This document shows positions 35,638-48,520 of a DNA stretch of 64,000 nt, in pieces; within the stretch, counting starts at the first letter, position 1; each line of letters starts with the position of its first letter. A program made the position numbers and the translations under genes. The DNA lies in the NCBI GenBank assembly GCA_947095535.1, contig OX352774.1, forward strand, positions 214,818,965 to 214,882,964, given 5' to 3'. The notes below the pieces were generated by a model. That model worked only from the letters and a program-made list of their open reading frames with translations. It did no database searches and was not told where the DNA came from. Source of the DNA: Poecilobothrus nobilitatus (lineage: Eukaryota; Arthropoda; Insecta; Diptera; Dolichopodidae).

Positions 35638-35700
35638 GAATCGAACTTGTGAACTAAACACTTCTCAAGTTTAAGAAGCGGCCACTCTACCACTGCACCA
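35638..35700 (-). repeat. tRNA-like SINE head, family U, copy 2
   Basis: On the minus strand TGGTGCAGTGGTAGAGTGG (A box) and AAGTTCGATTC (B box). It is the counterpart of copy 1 in the second tandem unit, about 70-75% similar by eye, with an A/T run at 35614-35630. Confidence 0.6.
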
Positions 35701-36107
35701 AACTCCCCACTGAAGTTTTGACGTTTATGTTCAATTTTATTGTGAAATTTCTATTTCCCACCATGCAAAATATATTTTAAAATTTTTTTTATGTTTTTAG
35801 AAAAAAAACAAAAAGCAAAAACAACAAAACAAAATTTAAAATTCAACGGAATAAAAGAGCGTCGTTTTTGAATATGTATATTATAGGTATAGATTATACA
35901 TATTATATGATACATATGTATATACTTTACATGGGTTTTTTATAAAAATGGAAAATTATTAATGAAAATTAGAAAATTTTGGAAAAATATTAATTTTGTA
36001 AGATGGCTATACTGAATATTTATCATTTAAAAAGAAAAAAATGAAAGTTGGTTGGTAAATCATTGAGTAAAATGGTTTTAAATGTCTGTCATTTACAGAT
36101 TAAATAT

Positions 36108-37301
36108 TATGATTTATTAAAGGCTGTAATGTTGTTTTAACTTTTAGTTCTAGTAATGATTGAAGTACCACTCATACTTTATATATATATACAATCAATA
36201 CAGTTGCTATAGGAAAGAAAATATAATTCAAATTAAAATTAAAAAAAATTTTTCTAATACTGTAAAAAAAATTTTATTCAGAAGGGTTTACTTCACTCAA
36301 TAAACCACTCAGTAAACACCGATCTAAAGTTCAACTTTTTAAAATTAATAATATTTAAAAACAAAAAGAAAATAAATTAAAATCTTACACATTTATTTAT
36401 CGTAAAATGTGAATATGACAACTACAGTATTTTAAAAATTTTAAGAATTCTGTTGGGTTTTGTGGTTTTAAGCAATAAATTTTTATTTTTATTTACCAAA
36501 TCTAAATTGAAATTCATTTAACATGTTTAGTAATAAAAACCAATAAATATTAAAAAATTAATTCCTTTAAACAGCATTTCAAAAACGTGTGACAATGTTC
36601 TGGGGTATGAAACAAACTTAAGCCCGTTGTTTAGTTGTTCTATTTTTTTTTTATTAAATACACCTATGTGATTTTTTTTTGTTTTCATATAGGTATTATT
36701 AAATTTTCATTATATGTATTTGAACACGTGCACAATTTTACCTAAATCAAACTCTTTTTTTTCCCACATTTTCCTTTAAAATTTTAATGGACCCAAACAC
36801 AATGAAACAATAAAAATTTTCTCCTAATATACATTATATATATAAATGTGTTTTATAAACGTAAATAGGTATACATATCTAATATATAATGACAAAACCT
36901 TTGTATACCTATTTAAGTCTTTTTCTTTTACTATTTTTGGAATCCGGTATTGAATTTTTTTTTTTTGATTAAATATTCTGTGAATAGAATTTATGATGAG
37001 ATTAATTTGTCAACATTTTCTACTTAATTTTGTCTGAGTGTCTCTAATGTATAGGTGTTCCTTTATCACATTTAATATAAAGGAGTCAGATATGAAATTA
37101 ATATGTATACATTTTAATATGTACGTTGGAGTGTATAGAATTTAAATTAATACGTTTTCTTATAAATTTCTTATACGTTTTCTTTGAAAAAGAGTTATTA
37201 TTTGATTTTCGAAAAGAATATAAAACATAAGGGTTCTTTACATAAATGTATCCTAAAAGTATGCAATAACAAAGAATTAGTGTTGAAATTTTAATGACTA
37301 G
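36108..37301. other. AT-rich DNA, no feature recognised
   Basis: TA-rich tracts at 36180-36190 and 36835-36845; otherwise nothing recognised. Confidence 0.4.
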
Positions 37302-37314
37302 TTTAATGACTTTT

Positions 37315-37581
37315 GGGGGCTTCGGTAGCCTAGTGAGTGTGGCGTTTTAACCGAAGGAGTGTGGGTTCGATCCCTACAGAGGTCGTAAGTGTTTTTTTCT
37401 TTACATACCCCCCTTACGACCAAATATAATGTAAATATATAGTATCTAACACAAAATAAATAATATTAGTATATAATTTAATAATAGTATAAAATCTATA
37501 ATGACCTTGGTAGCCGATGGTTCAATAATATTGCCTTACATTTATGTATGTAATATTAATATAAATAAATAAATAAATAAA
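37315..37581 (+). repeat. tRNA-derived SINE, family W, with 13-bp TSD
   Basis: Flanked by TTTAATGACTTTT at 37302-37314 and 37582-37594, an exact 13-bp target-site duplication. The head has an A box in CGGTAGCCTAGTG and a B box GGTTCGATCC. It is followed directly by a hairpin with 9-bp arms GGTCGTAAG and CTTACGACC around a T-rich loop, then an AT-rich body and an (AAAT)n tail. It is a monomer of the type forming the second half of the dimeric SINE at 53193-53605. Confidence 0.9.
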
Positions 37582-37594
37582 TTTAATGACTTTT

Positions 37595-39619
37595 ACTGGT
37601 TTTACTTTTAAAATTGTAAAAAAGGATTAAAATAAAATTTAATTAACACAAAAATAAAAAAAAAAAGTTGCTTTTACTCAAATATAAACATTTTTATATT
37701 TACTTTTGGTGGACTAGAATGAAACTTATATCTAAAAACACAAAAGGGATAATAAAATAAAATTAATTTTTACATACCAAAGCTTATAATTGTTTTTAAT
37801 TTTTATTCTAGATTAAAACTTATGTGTTTATTTACTTATCAAATATTGTGCATTACAATAAACTACACAATATTACTACTACTACTACCCTTTACTACTT
37901 TCAATCTTGGTTAAAAATTATAATGATAATTTTATTCATCATTGGCCACCGACGTGTTAAAATAATTGGAAAAAATAAAACATGAACACATCTGTAGAAA
38001 ATTTGTTGACCCAAAAACTGATTAACTGGTTACTATGATTTATGGAATGTAAGGATGTGTGAACTGTGAGGTTAAAAAATACAATAGATATTCTTTTCAA
38101 GAAAAGCTCTTACCAATAGTAATTATTTATAACACAGAACGTAAGTATTTATAACTCAATGGAATTGATAAATTTCAAAATAGGCAAAGGATTTTTTAAT
38201 TTTCTTTAATATTTTGTTGCTGTTTATGAAATATTTTTTTTGAGTCTTGTTCACATTTAAAGATTTATCTTTAAATTTTGATATTTATGAACTTTTTGTT
38301 AAAAATGTAATATTAAAATTCACATTGAATAATAAAAAATCAATTAACAAATAATATAAAAGTTGAATAAATTTTTTCTTATTTGTTTTTTTTTTACTAT
38401 TTACATTTAAAACAAAAGCGTTCGATTTCTTAATGTTTTTTGTCTGAAATAGTATTAAAAGTGCGTTTTTTTTTATAAAAAAACAAGGGTGCGTTCAATA
38501 AAAAAGACTGAAATTTGTGATTTAAAATTAAACTTGACTATATTTTTTTTATTCACTTTTTGTTCTAGAAATAATTGACTTTATTTTAAATTTAAATTGA
38601 CTAAAAATCTGATAAATATATATTAGTTTTTCTAAATTTCATATAATTGAGAATCTATAGATACTTAAATTATATTTTAAAATTAAAAACAAAAAATATA
38701 CAAATCCTTAATTTTATTATAAAAAACAACATGAACTAATCAATGGAAAATAATATCCTTTCTTTAGAAAAAATTCATCAACCAATTGAAACGTGCTGAA
38801 AAACGATATTTTTTAAATATTTCATCAAAAAAGAAATAATTCAATTTAATTTATTTTTAATAAGATTAATTAATTATTTTCTATAATAATTCATAAATAA
38901 AAGAAAATTTCAAAGGAGGCGAAAAAAATTTATTTTCCAAAATTATTACTTTTCTTTGTTAAAAAAAAATTAATAAAATTTAATTATTATCGCCTCTTTA
39001 TCATATTGTAAAAGATTTTCAACTACATACATATTGTATAAATATATATATTCATAAACATGTAAGTTGTATGTATGTACAATAAAGATAGTGTACTAAT
39101 ATACATTTTATATATATTTTTTTTGTGTTAATTGTGCAATGGTTAGGCTTATCAGCTTGACAAATTTTCAGCAGTACAAAAATAACTTAGAATTATTCGC
39201 ATTCAGTTACTACTTGAGACATTACTAGACTTCACAGTCAGATTTTCTTAAATTGTAATCGATACAATTCTAGTTTTTTATACTTTGCTATAATTTTTAT
39301 AATTTGACTTGTAAGGTATAATGGAAATTGTTCGTTTTTTCCTATATTTCTTTGTTTATATGATATGATATTTGAATTTCGATCAATTACAATTATAAAT
39401 ATAAAATTTTTATTTTTTTACACGCTACCCAAACTCTAAGAAAAGATTTCTTTATTCAAAATAATTGTAGGTTGAGTAACAGATTGTAGGTTGAGTGGAG
39501 TTGGAAGAAAATACGAAGATCAGATAAAGTTGGTAGTTAAATTGGAGACGAACCTCATAAGGTTTTTTTTGAAAAGTAACAAATTGTTTAATGAACCAGT
39601 TTTATTAGAGGGAAACACA
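37595..39619. other. AT-rich DNA, no gene recognised
   Basis: A (TAC)n tract at about 37875-37890 and TA-rich tracts near 39040-39115. No coding signal. Confidence 0.4.
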
Positions 39620-40255
39620 TTGGATGGAAGCATCGTGTTTTTACTGTTATTCACTCTGTCCGTCCGTCTGGATGTTTACAAAACTTCTCCACCGTTTTAA
39701 ATTAAGCAATGAAATTTTAACTATAGACAAGCATCACCAAAAAACTAACTTTGTGGAAGAACTTTTTTCGGTAGCCCCACCCGTTACGGAGCTACAGCAC
39801 TTCAAAGTTCTAAAAAGCCCTATCTTTAAATTGTTATAACACAGTCTCTATAAAACATATTTTCAATCTGAAAACGACAAACAATACCTCGTTTTATAAT
39901 CTTTATAAATATATATAAAGTAAATATGTGACTCTGCCATGGGATATTTTAATATACCGTTATGTGAAACTTAATTTTTGCAAAAATTTGGACTCCTTAT
40001 ATTTTTCAAACGGTTTAAGCTTGAAATTTTGGGAGGAATTAGATCTTTCGATATCAGTATGACTTGTTTCAAAAAATTTTTTTGTGCCACCCCTCGTTTA
40101 GAAGCTGTAAGGAGTTAAAAACTCAAACTTCTCTATTTTTAAACACCTGTAACTTGGGGCACCGGTCCACATTTTTTTGAATTAATATACAATAATTAAA
40201 GCTCCATTTTTATGTTTTTGTTTGTGTTAATAATTTTTCTTAATAATATAGGGTT
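39620..40255 (-). repeat. Family X, diverged single-unit copy
   Basis: On the minus strand it carries the X order in reverse: 'cactctgtccgtccgtctg' at 39653-39671, 'ttacaaaacttctccaccgtt', 'gtagcccca.ccgttacgg', 'taccgttatgtgaaa', 'acctgtaactt' and 'aattaaagct'. Internal words differ from the well-preserved copies and match the copy at 20490-21010 better (gggaggaattagatct/cagtatgactt). Open frames 39491-39839 are by-products. Confidence 0.65.
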
Positions 40256-40907
40256 ACTTTATAATTGAAGAGAGTGTGATTTCATTTTTCTCAATTTTTT
40301 CGTACCAAAAAAAAATCAAACAAAAACTAATTTCTTATCAAAATTTATTTTTCAATATAAAAAATATTTTTATGGAATATTTTTTAATTTTCTAAATATG
40401 CTTTTTTAAAAATCCATGGTTTTTCCCATTACTTGTTTTTTTTATTAAATAAATCAAAATTATATTTGAAAAATTTTTTTTCGATTTTTAAACAATATGA
40501 AATTAACGCCTTACTGTAATAAACAAAAAAAAATTACAACAAATTTAGGGTTTCGCAAAGTAATTTTAATTTTAAATAAACCTATTGTCCTAAAAAATTT
40601 CTATAAAAATTTGATATTAATATATAAATCGCATGTCCATTCAAAAATTTTCAATAAACAAAAAAAATTTCAATAAAAAGTTCAATAAACTTTAAATTAT
40701 CTATAGAATGTATTAATGTTAAATTTATAAATGTATTAATGTTAATGTTAATGTTAAAAAAATAAAACAAAACGTTAAAATGTAAATTGATTTTGGGGAT
40801 GATTTTATTAAATAATATAATAAACTTACCTCAGTGTAACTGATTATCCTGTGAAAAATTTTACAGTGATATTCCCTGAAAATTTTATTATAATGTTTAT
40901 TTTACAG
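40256..40907. other. AT-rich DNA, no feature recognised
   Basis: A short run of 'aatgtta' words at 40717-40755; nothing else. Confidence 0.4.
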
Positions 40908-40920
40908 ATGTTTACGATTT

Positions 40921-41119
40921 TTTTTTTTTTTTTTTAATGCATTTTGCTGCCACATAAAAAAAAGTGGGCAGAAAATTACACAGCCTTTCCTGTTCAGATG
41001 TGGCTTTAATTGTCGTAAGGGGAATAACTCTTACGACGTATGTGGGATTCGAACCCACACTTCCTCGGCGTTTACAGCGTATTTTATACGCTTTTACCCA
41101 CTAGGCCACCGAGGCCCCC
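40921..41119 (-). repeat. tRNA-derived SINE, family Z, with 13-bp TSD
   Basis: Flanked by ATGTTTACGATTT at 40908-40920 and 41120-41132. On the minus strand: GGGGCCTCGGTGGCCTAGTG head with A box, perfect T arm GTGGG-TTCGAAT-CCCAC, hairpin around GTCGTAAG/CTTACGAC, 'ggctgtgtaattttc', and GCATT followed by a long A tail (seen as T-run 40921-40935). The best-preserved member of the family here. The 62-codon plus-strand frame across it is not a gene. Confidence 0.92.
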
Positions 41120-41132
41120 ATGTTTACGATTT

Positions 41133-44100
41133 AAAAAGTATACATTTTTATATTATCTATTACAACATGTGGAAATTCTTTTGTATTACAAAAGTACTAC
41201 CAGTACTACCAAAAGTTGGCATCCATAACGTGTATTATCAAAATGAAGAAGAAGAACGTCAACATCTAAATACTCCTATCGACATCCAGTGACATTCCAC
41301 ATTTCCTAATTTTCCTAATTCCTTATTTTCTACAATCCCCAAAAAAATCAAACAATATACTGTACCATAGATTTTAACTTATTATTTGGTTTAAAATGGA
41401 GGTGGATTTTGTATGGTTTAAGTTCAACACTTCCAAAGAGATCTCGCGCGTTAAAATCATTAATACCTTTCGAGATTACCAGCTACTCTCGGAAAAAGAA
41501 AAATATTGATAAAAAAGTGTCTATACTGCTAAAACATATTTTTGCAGACAACAATTTACTTTTATTGACAAAAGGATATTTTTAATATCAAAAGCTGATT
41601 TAAGTACTGTTAATTTGAAATTTAATACTGACAATAAAAATATCATCCTATATCTTAATTGTTATTTTCAAGTTTCATTTTTTTCATTTTAAAGAAGACA
41701 AAAACTTAAATTTTAGGTAAGTTTCATTTTTTTCCCCTTCCAGTTTCATCAAAAAGAATTGTTAAAACGAATTATTGAAATTTAATGCAATCTTATAAGT
41801 TTTTTTTCCATTCCTTTTAAAACTTTTTCCGTAACAACTTTTTAAAAGATAAAATTCAAACAAAAACTTTAATTGATTTCTTGATTATAAAAAAAAAAAA
41901 AAATCAAGAAATAAAGACAAAAGGATAAATTTTATATTGAATTTTTGTTTTACTTTCACAAAACAAAAATTTAGAAAAAGGATTTTTTAAGTATATACTA
42001 TAATTCATTTAAATTTTCTTGAATCTAAAAAGAATAGATACAGATTCATCAACAAAAAATATTTTTTTCTCACATAACTATTAAAATAATTTAAATATTG
42101 CAGGATTTTCATTATATTTTTTTAGTTTTAAATTTAATTCTGATTTCAACATGGTCATTCTTTAAATTTACATTAAAATAAATTAAGACTGAAGAATTTA
42201 TTGTTGTATTCTACATAAATATGCTACATTTATATAGAATACAGCAATAAGTATTCTATATAAATATGCAATATAAAATTATTATACTGTATTAAAAAAT
42301 AAAAATGTCCTTTTAATCCAATTATTTATTATTTATTAAATGACCACGAACCTCGTTTTATTTTATTAGTTATCATTTGCATTAATATATCACAGCCTTG
42401 CATATGGTAAAATAAATTTAACATTAATACCATAACATAATAACACAGATAAACTGAAAGAGTAGGTTGTAAAAGTATTGTAGGTTATGGGTTCGAATTA
42501 CGACACCATTAGATATGAATTTAATAATATAATATGATTAGTGTAAATAAAATTTATTTCTCTTTTCAATTAAAATAAGAGAAACTTTTTAGAAAACTTA
42601 AATTTATTCTAAACTAAATATTGTAAAAAAAAAAACATATTTGTTCTCCACAAGACTATTTATCATACATACATATATTAAATATTGTTAATATGCTATT
42701 ACCAAAGATGAGTGAGTTTTGCTAAGAGTATTTATTTTGTTTGATAACGTCACTATTCTCGATATACTCTTGCTGTCACTTGACAAATTCAATAATTCAA
42801 TAAGTGTTTATTTCTTTATCAAAAATATTTTCAATTTTTATTTATATTTGAAAGATCGCAGGATCATATGCCTTAAATAATAACAATCATATTGGAAAGG
42901 ATTTAAGATATCGAAATCGGAAGTGGTTCCTCTTAGAAAATATAACATTCGAAAAATCAAAATATGTTGCATGCAAATATTATATCTAAACCACAATTTT
43001 ACATATATAATACATATATATATATATATATTAGCTCATTATACTCATTTTAAACGATAAATATCGACTTTTCTTTGCATAAAAGTTTTCTGATTTTTGT
43101 TTCAAGGAGACCAATACACACACCCGATTTATTTTCTCTTAGTTTTTTAAGATAAATTAATATTTTATTCTAATAGAATATTTGTTTTATTTTCAGTATA
43201 AGTTTATGATGTCCTGATTCTTATTTTTCAATAATAAAAAAAAAAAAAATTTTTTATTGGTTCAATAATTCTAAAAATTTTCTGTACTTTTTTATCATAT
43301 TGAATGTTATCTCTTTTCTTTTCAAAAATTTTTATACATACATAATAATATTTATTTTTTTTTTATTTGAAAATTTAAATATCAGGATTTCAGAAATAAT
43401 AATCGACCAAAATATTAAGAATATTTTACATTTTCGTTAAATACCTACTACAAAAAATCCTTTTTTTATTTAATTTTCATCTTATACATCTATATATGAA
43501 ATGCATCCCACTTCCATTGAAAGTTATATTTCTACCGAAGAGATTTCGAATATTTAATTAAAAACAAAAGTTATTTTATAATTTTGTTCTATATATTATA
43601 ATATATTCATTTCATCCTTTCTTCCTTTCTTCCTTTTTCAAATAAATTAACTATTTAACAAAATATATACTATAGGAAAGAAAATAATCGTTAAATGCCA
43701 AAATGCTAAAAGATATTATAGAAAACTACAATATGGATATGAAATAAACAATTTTATTTAAAAGTTTTGTTATTATTTTGAAAATAGAATAACAAAACAT
43801 AATAAAAGATTTATTTGAATTACAAAACAAATACTATTATTATCAGTTATGAGGGAAAAGGATACAATGATTTATTTTAAAAATATAAAAATGTATCGTT
43901 TAGTATAATTTAACATAATAAAAGTTGATCATTTTAACTCCTTCAGATATTTTTCTGTTGTTTTTTTTCTTAGTCCTACTTTGAGACAGATAACATAATC
44001 AAACCTTGTTTGACTTATTTAGTTTACATATTAAAAATTCTTATCTTGTATCATCTTTATGATTATCATAAAGAGTCTATTTCAATTTATGTTTTAAACA

Positions 44101-44172
44101 CCTAATCAAAGTATGTTAAATTTTTCGATTCGTGTTAGACTACTACAATCTTTTAGTTCGTTTTTGCATCAA
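41133..44172. other. AT-rich DNA; one weak tRNA-like stretch
   Basis: At about 42480-42525 'ttatgggttcgaattacgacacc' followed by 'attagatatg' resembles the B-box end of family V SINEs (compare 46553-46633 reversed), but no clear A box is present. (TA)n at 43012-43031. Otherwise featureless. Confidence 0.35.
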
Positions 44173-44262
44173 TTAGTTTAGTCAGTAGGAATCTGACACT
44201 ACCAAGGAGAAATTCTTGGTGGCTTTGGAAGATTTCCATCTGCCTTACAAAAAAAAAATAAA
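44173..44262 (+). repeat. Family Y, 3'-end fragment
   Basis: 'gtttagtcagtaggaatctgacactaccaaggag' type sequence, 'ttcttggtg.ctttggaagatt', and 'ctgccttac' followed by an A-run. It matches the last ~85 bp of the copies ending at 2583 and 17425. Such short 3'-end-only copies are expected from 5'-truncated retroposition. Confidence 0.65.
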
Positions 44263-45282
44263 TAAAATATTGATTATATTTTGTAAGTTAATATTCAATA
44301 TGCGGGAAATAAATGTGCTTAAATACCTCCTTAAATTTTGATTCTAATAGAAATTAAATTACGGCATAAAATACAATATGGAAGAGCTGTTTTTAAATAT
44401 GTTTAATAACGAAAGAATCTAAGGACACCACAAGTCCTTAAAAGAATTGGAAAGAAAAGGTAAGCACAAAACATAAGAACATTATTTATTTTCTCATTTT
44501 TTTTTTTTTTTTTTTTAGATGGATGTAAAATAAAAAAATATATGCTATAGAAGTTTTTTGTCCTCAACTGTACATATTTATATTAAATTGAAATAATATT
44601 AATTCAAAATACATTAAAAACAATATAGATTACTTTTAATTTTGTAATTTTCATTCTGTGTTAATATTGCAACTAATATTTTTACTGATATACTATTGAA
44701 TATACAGGCACTACTCCTGTTACAACCTTAATTTTAATTCATTCACCATTATCGTAGTATCCATTTTATATTGAAAGTAGAAGAACAGAAGAAGATTAAA
44801 AAAGTTTCGCCTAGAAGAATTAAAACAATACAACTAATTGTTTTTTTTATTTATTTACTTTTCGAACAAACTAAGGACTCATGAAAGTTTATTCGAAACA
44901 TTAAAATGATTTTTAAATGAATTATATATTATATACACATTGCAAATATATATATATATATGTATAATAAATTGAAAAGTATTGATAGGTATTAGTATTG
45001 AAGTATTGAAAATGAATATTTAATTATTTTTTTAATATTATTTTTGATTTAAATTGAAAGTTATTTATTTATTCTTGATATGAATAAAAAAATATTTAAT
45101 TGAATTTTTGAAATAAATGAACATTTAAATGTTTATTTTTGAAACAAATTGTACAGACATATTTTTATATGTTAAATATTTAATTAAAAAAAAAAACAAA
45201 TATTATATTTAAATGAATAAAAAAATAAGTTCATATATAAAACAAAATTTCCAAAATCATAATAAACAAGTTAATCATAATT
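44263..45282. other. AT-rich DNA, no feature recognised
   Basis: Long T-run at 44499-44517 and (AT)n near 44948-44961. Nothing else recognised. Confidence 0.4.
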
Positions 45283-46106
45283 AGAATGTAAACCAACGGC
45301 TTTTAAAAGCGCACATTTCCAAAATTCAATACAAACTGTTTAGATTTGTGACTTGCACAAAAATTTGAAAATTTCATGTAATAAGAAAAAATGTGAAAAT
45401 AGGACATTTTTGAAATTTTGAGGGGCCGTAATTCCGGAATCCTATATAACTAAGAAAACCCGTTAACACACATAAAAATATATTACTGGAGCTTTAATTT
45501 TTATGTCTTGCCGAAAAAGAATGTGTACAGGTGCTTAAGTTACAGGTACCTAAAAATAGCAAATTTTAAATTTTTGAACCCCAACAGCTCATAAACAGGG
45601 GGTGGTTCAAACAAATTTTCTGAGCAAACTTATACTAATTCTAAAAGTTCTTTCTTGCCTCAAAATTTCAAGTCTCTATCTATCTAAAAGCGTGCCGGAG
45701 TTATGAAAGCAGAAAAATCATGCAAAATTTGGTTTTCACATAACGGTAAATTTAAATACTAAATTTAAAAAAATTGTATAATTTTGATATTAATTTACAA
45801 AGATAAAAGAAATATCTGTCGAATGACGTTTTCAGATTGGAAAAATCTTAAGCAAGACATAAGATATATGCATTTAAAAATAGGGCTTTTTCAAAGTTTG
45901 AGGGGCTGTAGCTCCGTAATGGGAGGGGCTACATGAAAAATTTGTTCCACAAAATTATTTTTTTTTATGAGACCTACCCATGGTTAAAATTTTTTTTCTC
46001 TATCTTTAACGGTGTAGAAGTTTTGTAAACGGACGGACGGACGGACAGAGTCCGTTTAACTAATAAGCACATTTTTTCAAAATTTTTTTGGAAATGTGCT
46101 AAAAAT
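45283..46106 (+). mobile_element. Repeat family X, one-unit copy
   Basis: Starts AGAATGTAAACCAACGG, as in 11283 onward, and ends GGAAATGTGCTAAAAA at 46106, so both ends are present. It is about 480 bp shorter than the copies at 11274-12581, 48913-50234 and 61696-63008 because only one internal unit is present. The 5' flank joins directly to the type of unit found second in the longer copies. (GGAC)n is at 46031-46046. The identity to the 11-kb copy is high by eye. Confidence 0.8.
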
Positions 46107-46552
46107 GTTAAGTTTTGAAAGCTAGAAAGAGCCCAATCCATTTTTTTCCTTATATAACTTATACCTACTTATTTCATTGACTCTTTAAACTTCTTTTAAA
46201 ACTAGAGAATTTTAGTGTTAGGCATTCCTGAGTTGTACTGTCGAATGCTTTAAAATTAAAAAAAAAATTGACATTCATAATTCACAAAATAGCTTCAGTT
46301 TCTGGAATTATCAATTTCACTAGGGTAGGGGGTTGATAACTGTGCTCTAGCTATTTTACAATTCTATTAAAAGCAAAAAAAAATATTTTTATTTGTGCGC
46401 CATCTATTATCTTGTAAAAAAATTATTTTATTTTTGTTTGGTTATAAACATCGATATTATATTAATTATAAATACACTCATTTTTTATTTAATTATGTTA
46501 TACTAATTACATATTATAAGAAAAATCTATATTATTTTTTATTAATCTAGAT
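46107..46552. other. Unclassified DNA, no feature recognised
   Basis: Slightly less AT-rich at 46190-46360, but no frame or repeat recognised. Confidence 0.35.
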
Positions 46553-46633
46553 ATGACTATGGTTGAGGTTTGAACCCGAGCCGCTTTAAATGAAAAACAG
46601 ATGTCTTAAACACTACACCATTAGCTGGATATT
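46553..46633 (-). repeat. tRNA-derived SINE head, family V
   Basis: Minus strand: A box TGGTGTAGTGT (complement of 46610-46620) and B box GGTTCAAACCT (complement of 46566-46576), ending AGTCATATCTAG as in the copy at 15226-15328. Correct internal-promoter spacing; the cloverleaf is degraded. Confidence 0.65.
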
Positions 46634-46686
46634 ACTATTTTACTCTCTAGTAATTATTTACTCACAATTTCCCACAACTTGATATA

Positions 46687-47197
46687 CACAGTGTTGTGCA
46701 AAATAATGACAGCAGTCTTTTCAATTTACCATTATTATGTATTATTTTCTAATGTATTTTTAATCTTTTGGATTTTTTTTCCATTCGTTGAAGTATTTGT
46801 TTTTAACTATAAGCCTTGAAAAGAAAATTACAATATTATAATTCTCCACACATCTTTAAATTTACTAAATTAATTTATTAGGATAAAGTAATATTAATAT
46901 ATACTTCTAGTCGTTATACTCATTACACACTAAATATTTTTTAAAGGAGCGAATATTTAGCCGTAAGAAGGAATGGAATTGATCAATTACTGAATCTATA
47001 TTTACTCGACTGGCAGACCAGGACTTTAATTCATCAGTCTCCCCTAATTATAATATATATAAAATGTATATGTATATGTATATATATAAAATAGTAGTAG
47101 AAATATAATATTAAGCAGCAATCCTCTGTCCAGAAATCATTTAAGAATTTAAAAGGTACTGCCAATACGGGTTTTAATACTGTCATCTTTTGTACAC
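46687..47197. mobile_element. Tc1/mariner-like MITE (~510 bp)
   Basis: Left end, after TA at 46685-46686: CACAGTGTTGTGCAAAATAA then TGACAGCA. Right end reverse-complemented, after TA at 47198-47199: GTGTACAAAAGATGACAGTA. The two share AGTGT/GTGT, (G/A)CAAAA and ATGACAG in the same spacing to within a few bases. CAGTGTTGTGCAAAA-type ends flanked by TA are characteristic of Tc1-related elements (from memory). No transposase frame lies between, so it is non-autonomous and diverged. Confidence 0.55.
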
Positions 47198-48520
47198 TAT
47201 TCTCGAAAAAGGATAAAAAATAATACCAAATGAAAATTTAAGAAAAAAATATTTTAATAAAGTTTCTATAAATAATAACTATAAATGTTTGAAAAAACAA
47301 TTTAACTAATCAGATAGATAAAATTATATAAAAATTTGTTTTTAATACGTCTTTTCAAATATAACCAAGGACACCCTTATGTTTGTATATGAAAAATTAA
47401 ATTTTATATTCACAATATCAGTTAAATAAAGTTGTTTATTGAGACAAAATAAAGTAAAACTATAAATTTCTTGATTAATAACAACATAATTTGAAAATTA
47501 TTACACCATTAGTTCACATTTAAAACTAAGTATAAACTAAGTGAAATAACAAATGTATGTAATGCCCAAAGTGGTTTACATAACTCTTAGGATTAACTCT
47601 GAAAAGTTATCCAATTTTTTAAATGAAAAAATTTATGAACTACGAAACAATATAAAGATAAAAAGGATATAACAAAATTACGAACCTATATTAAAATTTT
47701 TATAAGGACCTACCATTTTCGATTTTGTTTTTAAATTTTTTGACATCAAAATACATCAACAATATTGTAAATACTTAAAAGTTAATGTTTCATACAAAAT
47801 GTACATCTACTCGGTTTGATAAAGTTTCACTTAAAAATTAAAATTTACTTTTCTTCCTTTAAAATTGTACTAAAATTCTTTTTTATGTTTATCATTTTAT
47901 TCAAATCATTAATTTAAATACTTTTTTTCCAACATTTATTACTACTGTTTACATTTACTTTACATTTTACAAATTGTCATTTATTGAAAAAAGAAAAAAT
48001 AGTTTCACACAGAATTGAATGACACAGTAGAGTTTCATAAGACTTTATATTTACAAATTTAAGTGATCATAAAATTATAATATAATTTTTGATCGAATTT
48101 TAGTAGTAGAAGTTACGATGACAGCATCAAAATGCAGTAAAATATTGTAGATATCGTAAAAAAAAATGCAATAATGTGCATATACTATGTAGTAATAAAA
48201 TATATCGTAATATCGTAAAAAATCAGGTAAACAAAACAAAGTTTATCGATTTTAAATATTTAAAGTCTTTAATGTAATGAATAATGATATATTAATCTAT
48301 CACCCTAAATATCTTAGAGTAGTATTTTTTTCATTTTTTCATTGAATTAAATCATTTTATTGTATAATATCTACTTCTATTTCTTTTACGACTTTTGGAA
48401 AATGGAAAGGAGATGAGAAAATGGAAATCTTTAGCATATAAACTAAACAAAAGATGTTTTTTTATTTTAATTCAATTTAAGAAAAAAAACTTCTGCTATA
48501 ATCATGGAAAATATTATTAA
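47198..48520. other. AT-rich DNA, no feature recognised
   Basis: Nothing recognised. Confidence 0.4.

Larger units (their letters stand above)
35045..36107. repeat. Tandem duplication, ~535-bp units, unevenly diverged
   Basis: Unit boundaries are marked by 'gattaaatattatgat' near 35045, 35563 and 36098. The second halves, 35307-35572 and 35842-36107, differ at only about two positions in 266 bp by eye. The first halves (about 35045-35306 and 35563-35841) are much more diverged, and each carries a minus-strand tRNA-like SINE head. Confidence 0.8.

Noticed and set aside
37315..37400. True tRNA gene
   Set aside because: A and B boxes are present, but it continues into a SINE body with (AAAT)n tail and TSD, and the acceptor stem does not form a proper 7-bp pair. 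The same applies to the other tRNA-like heads.
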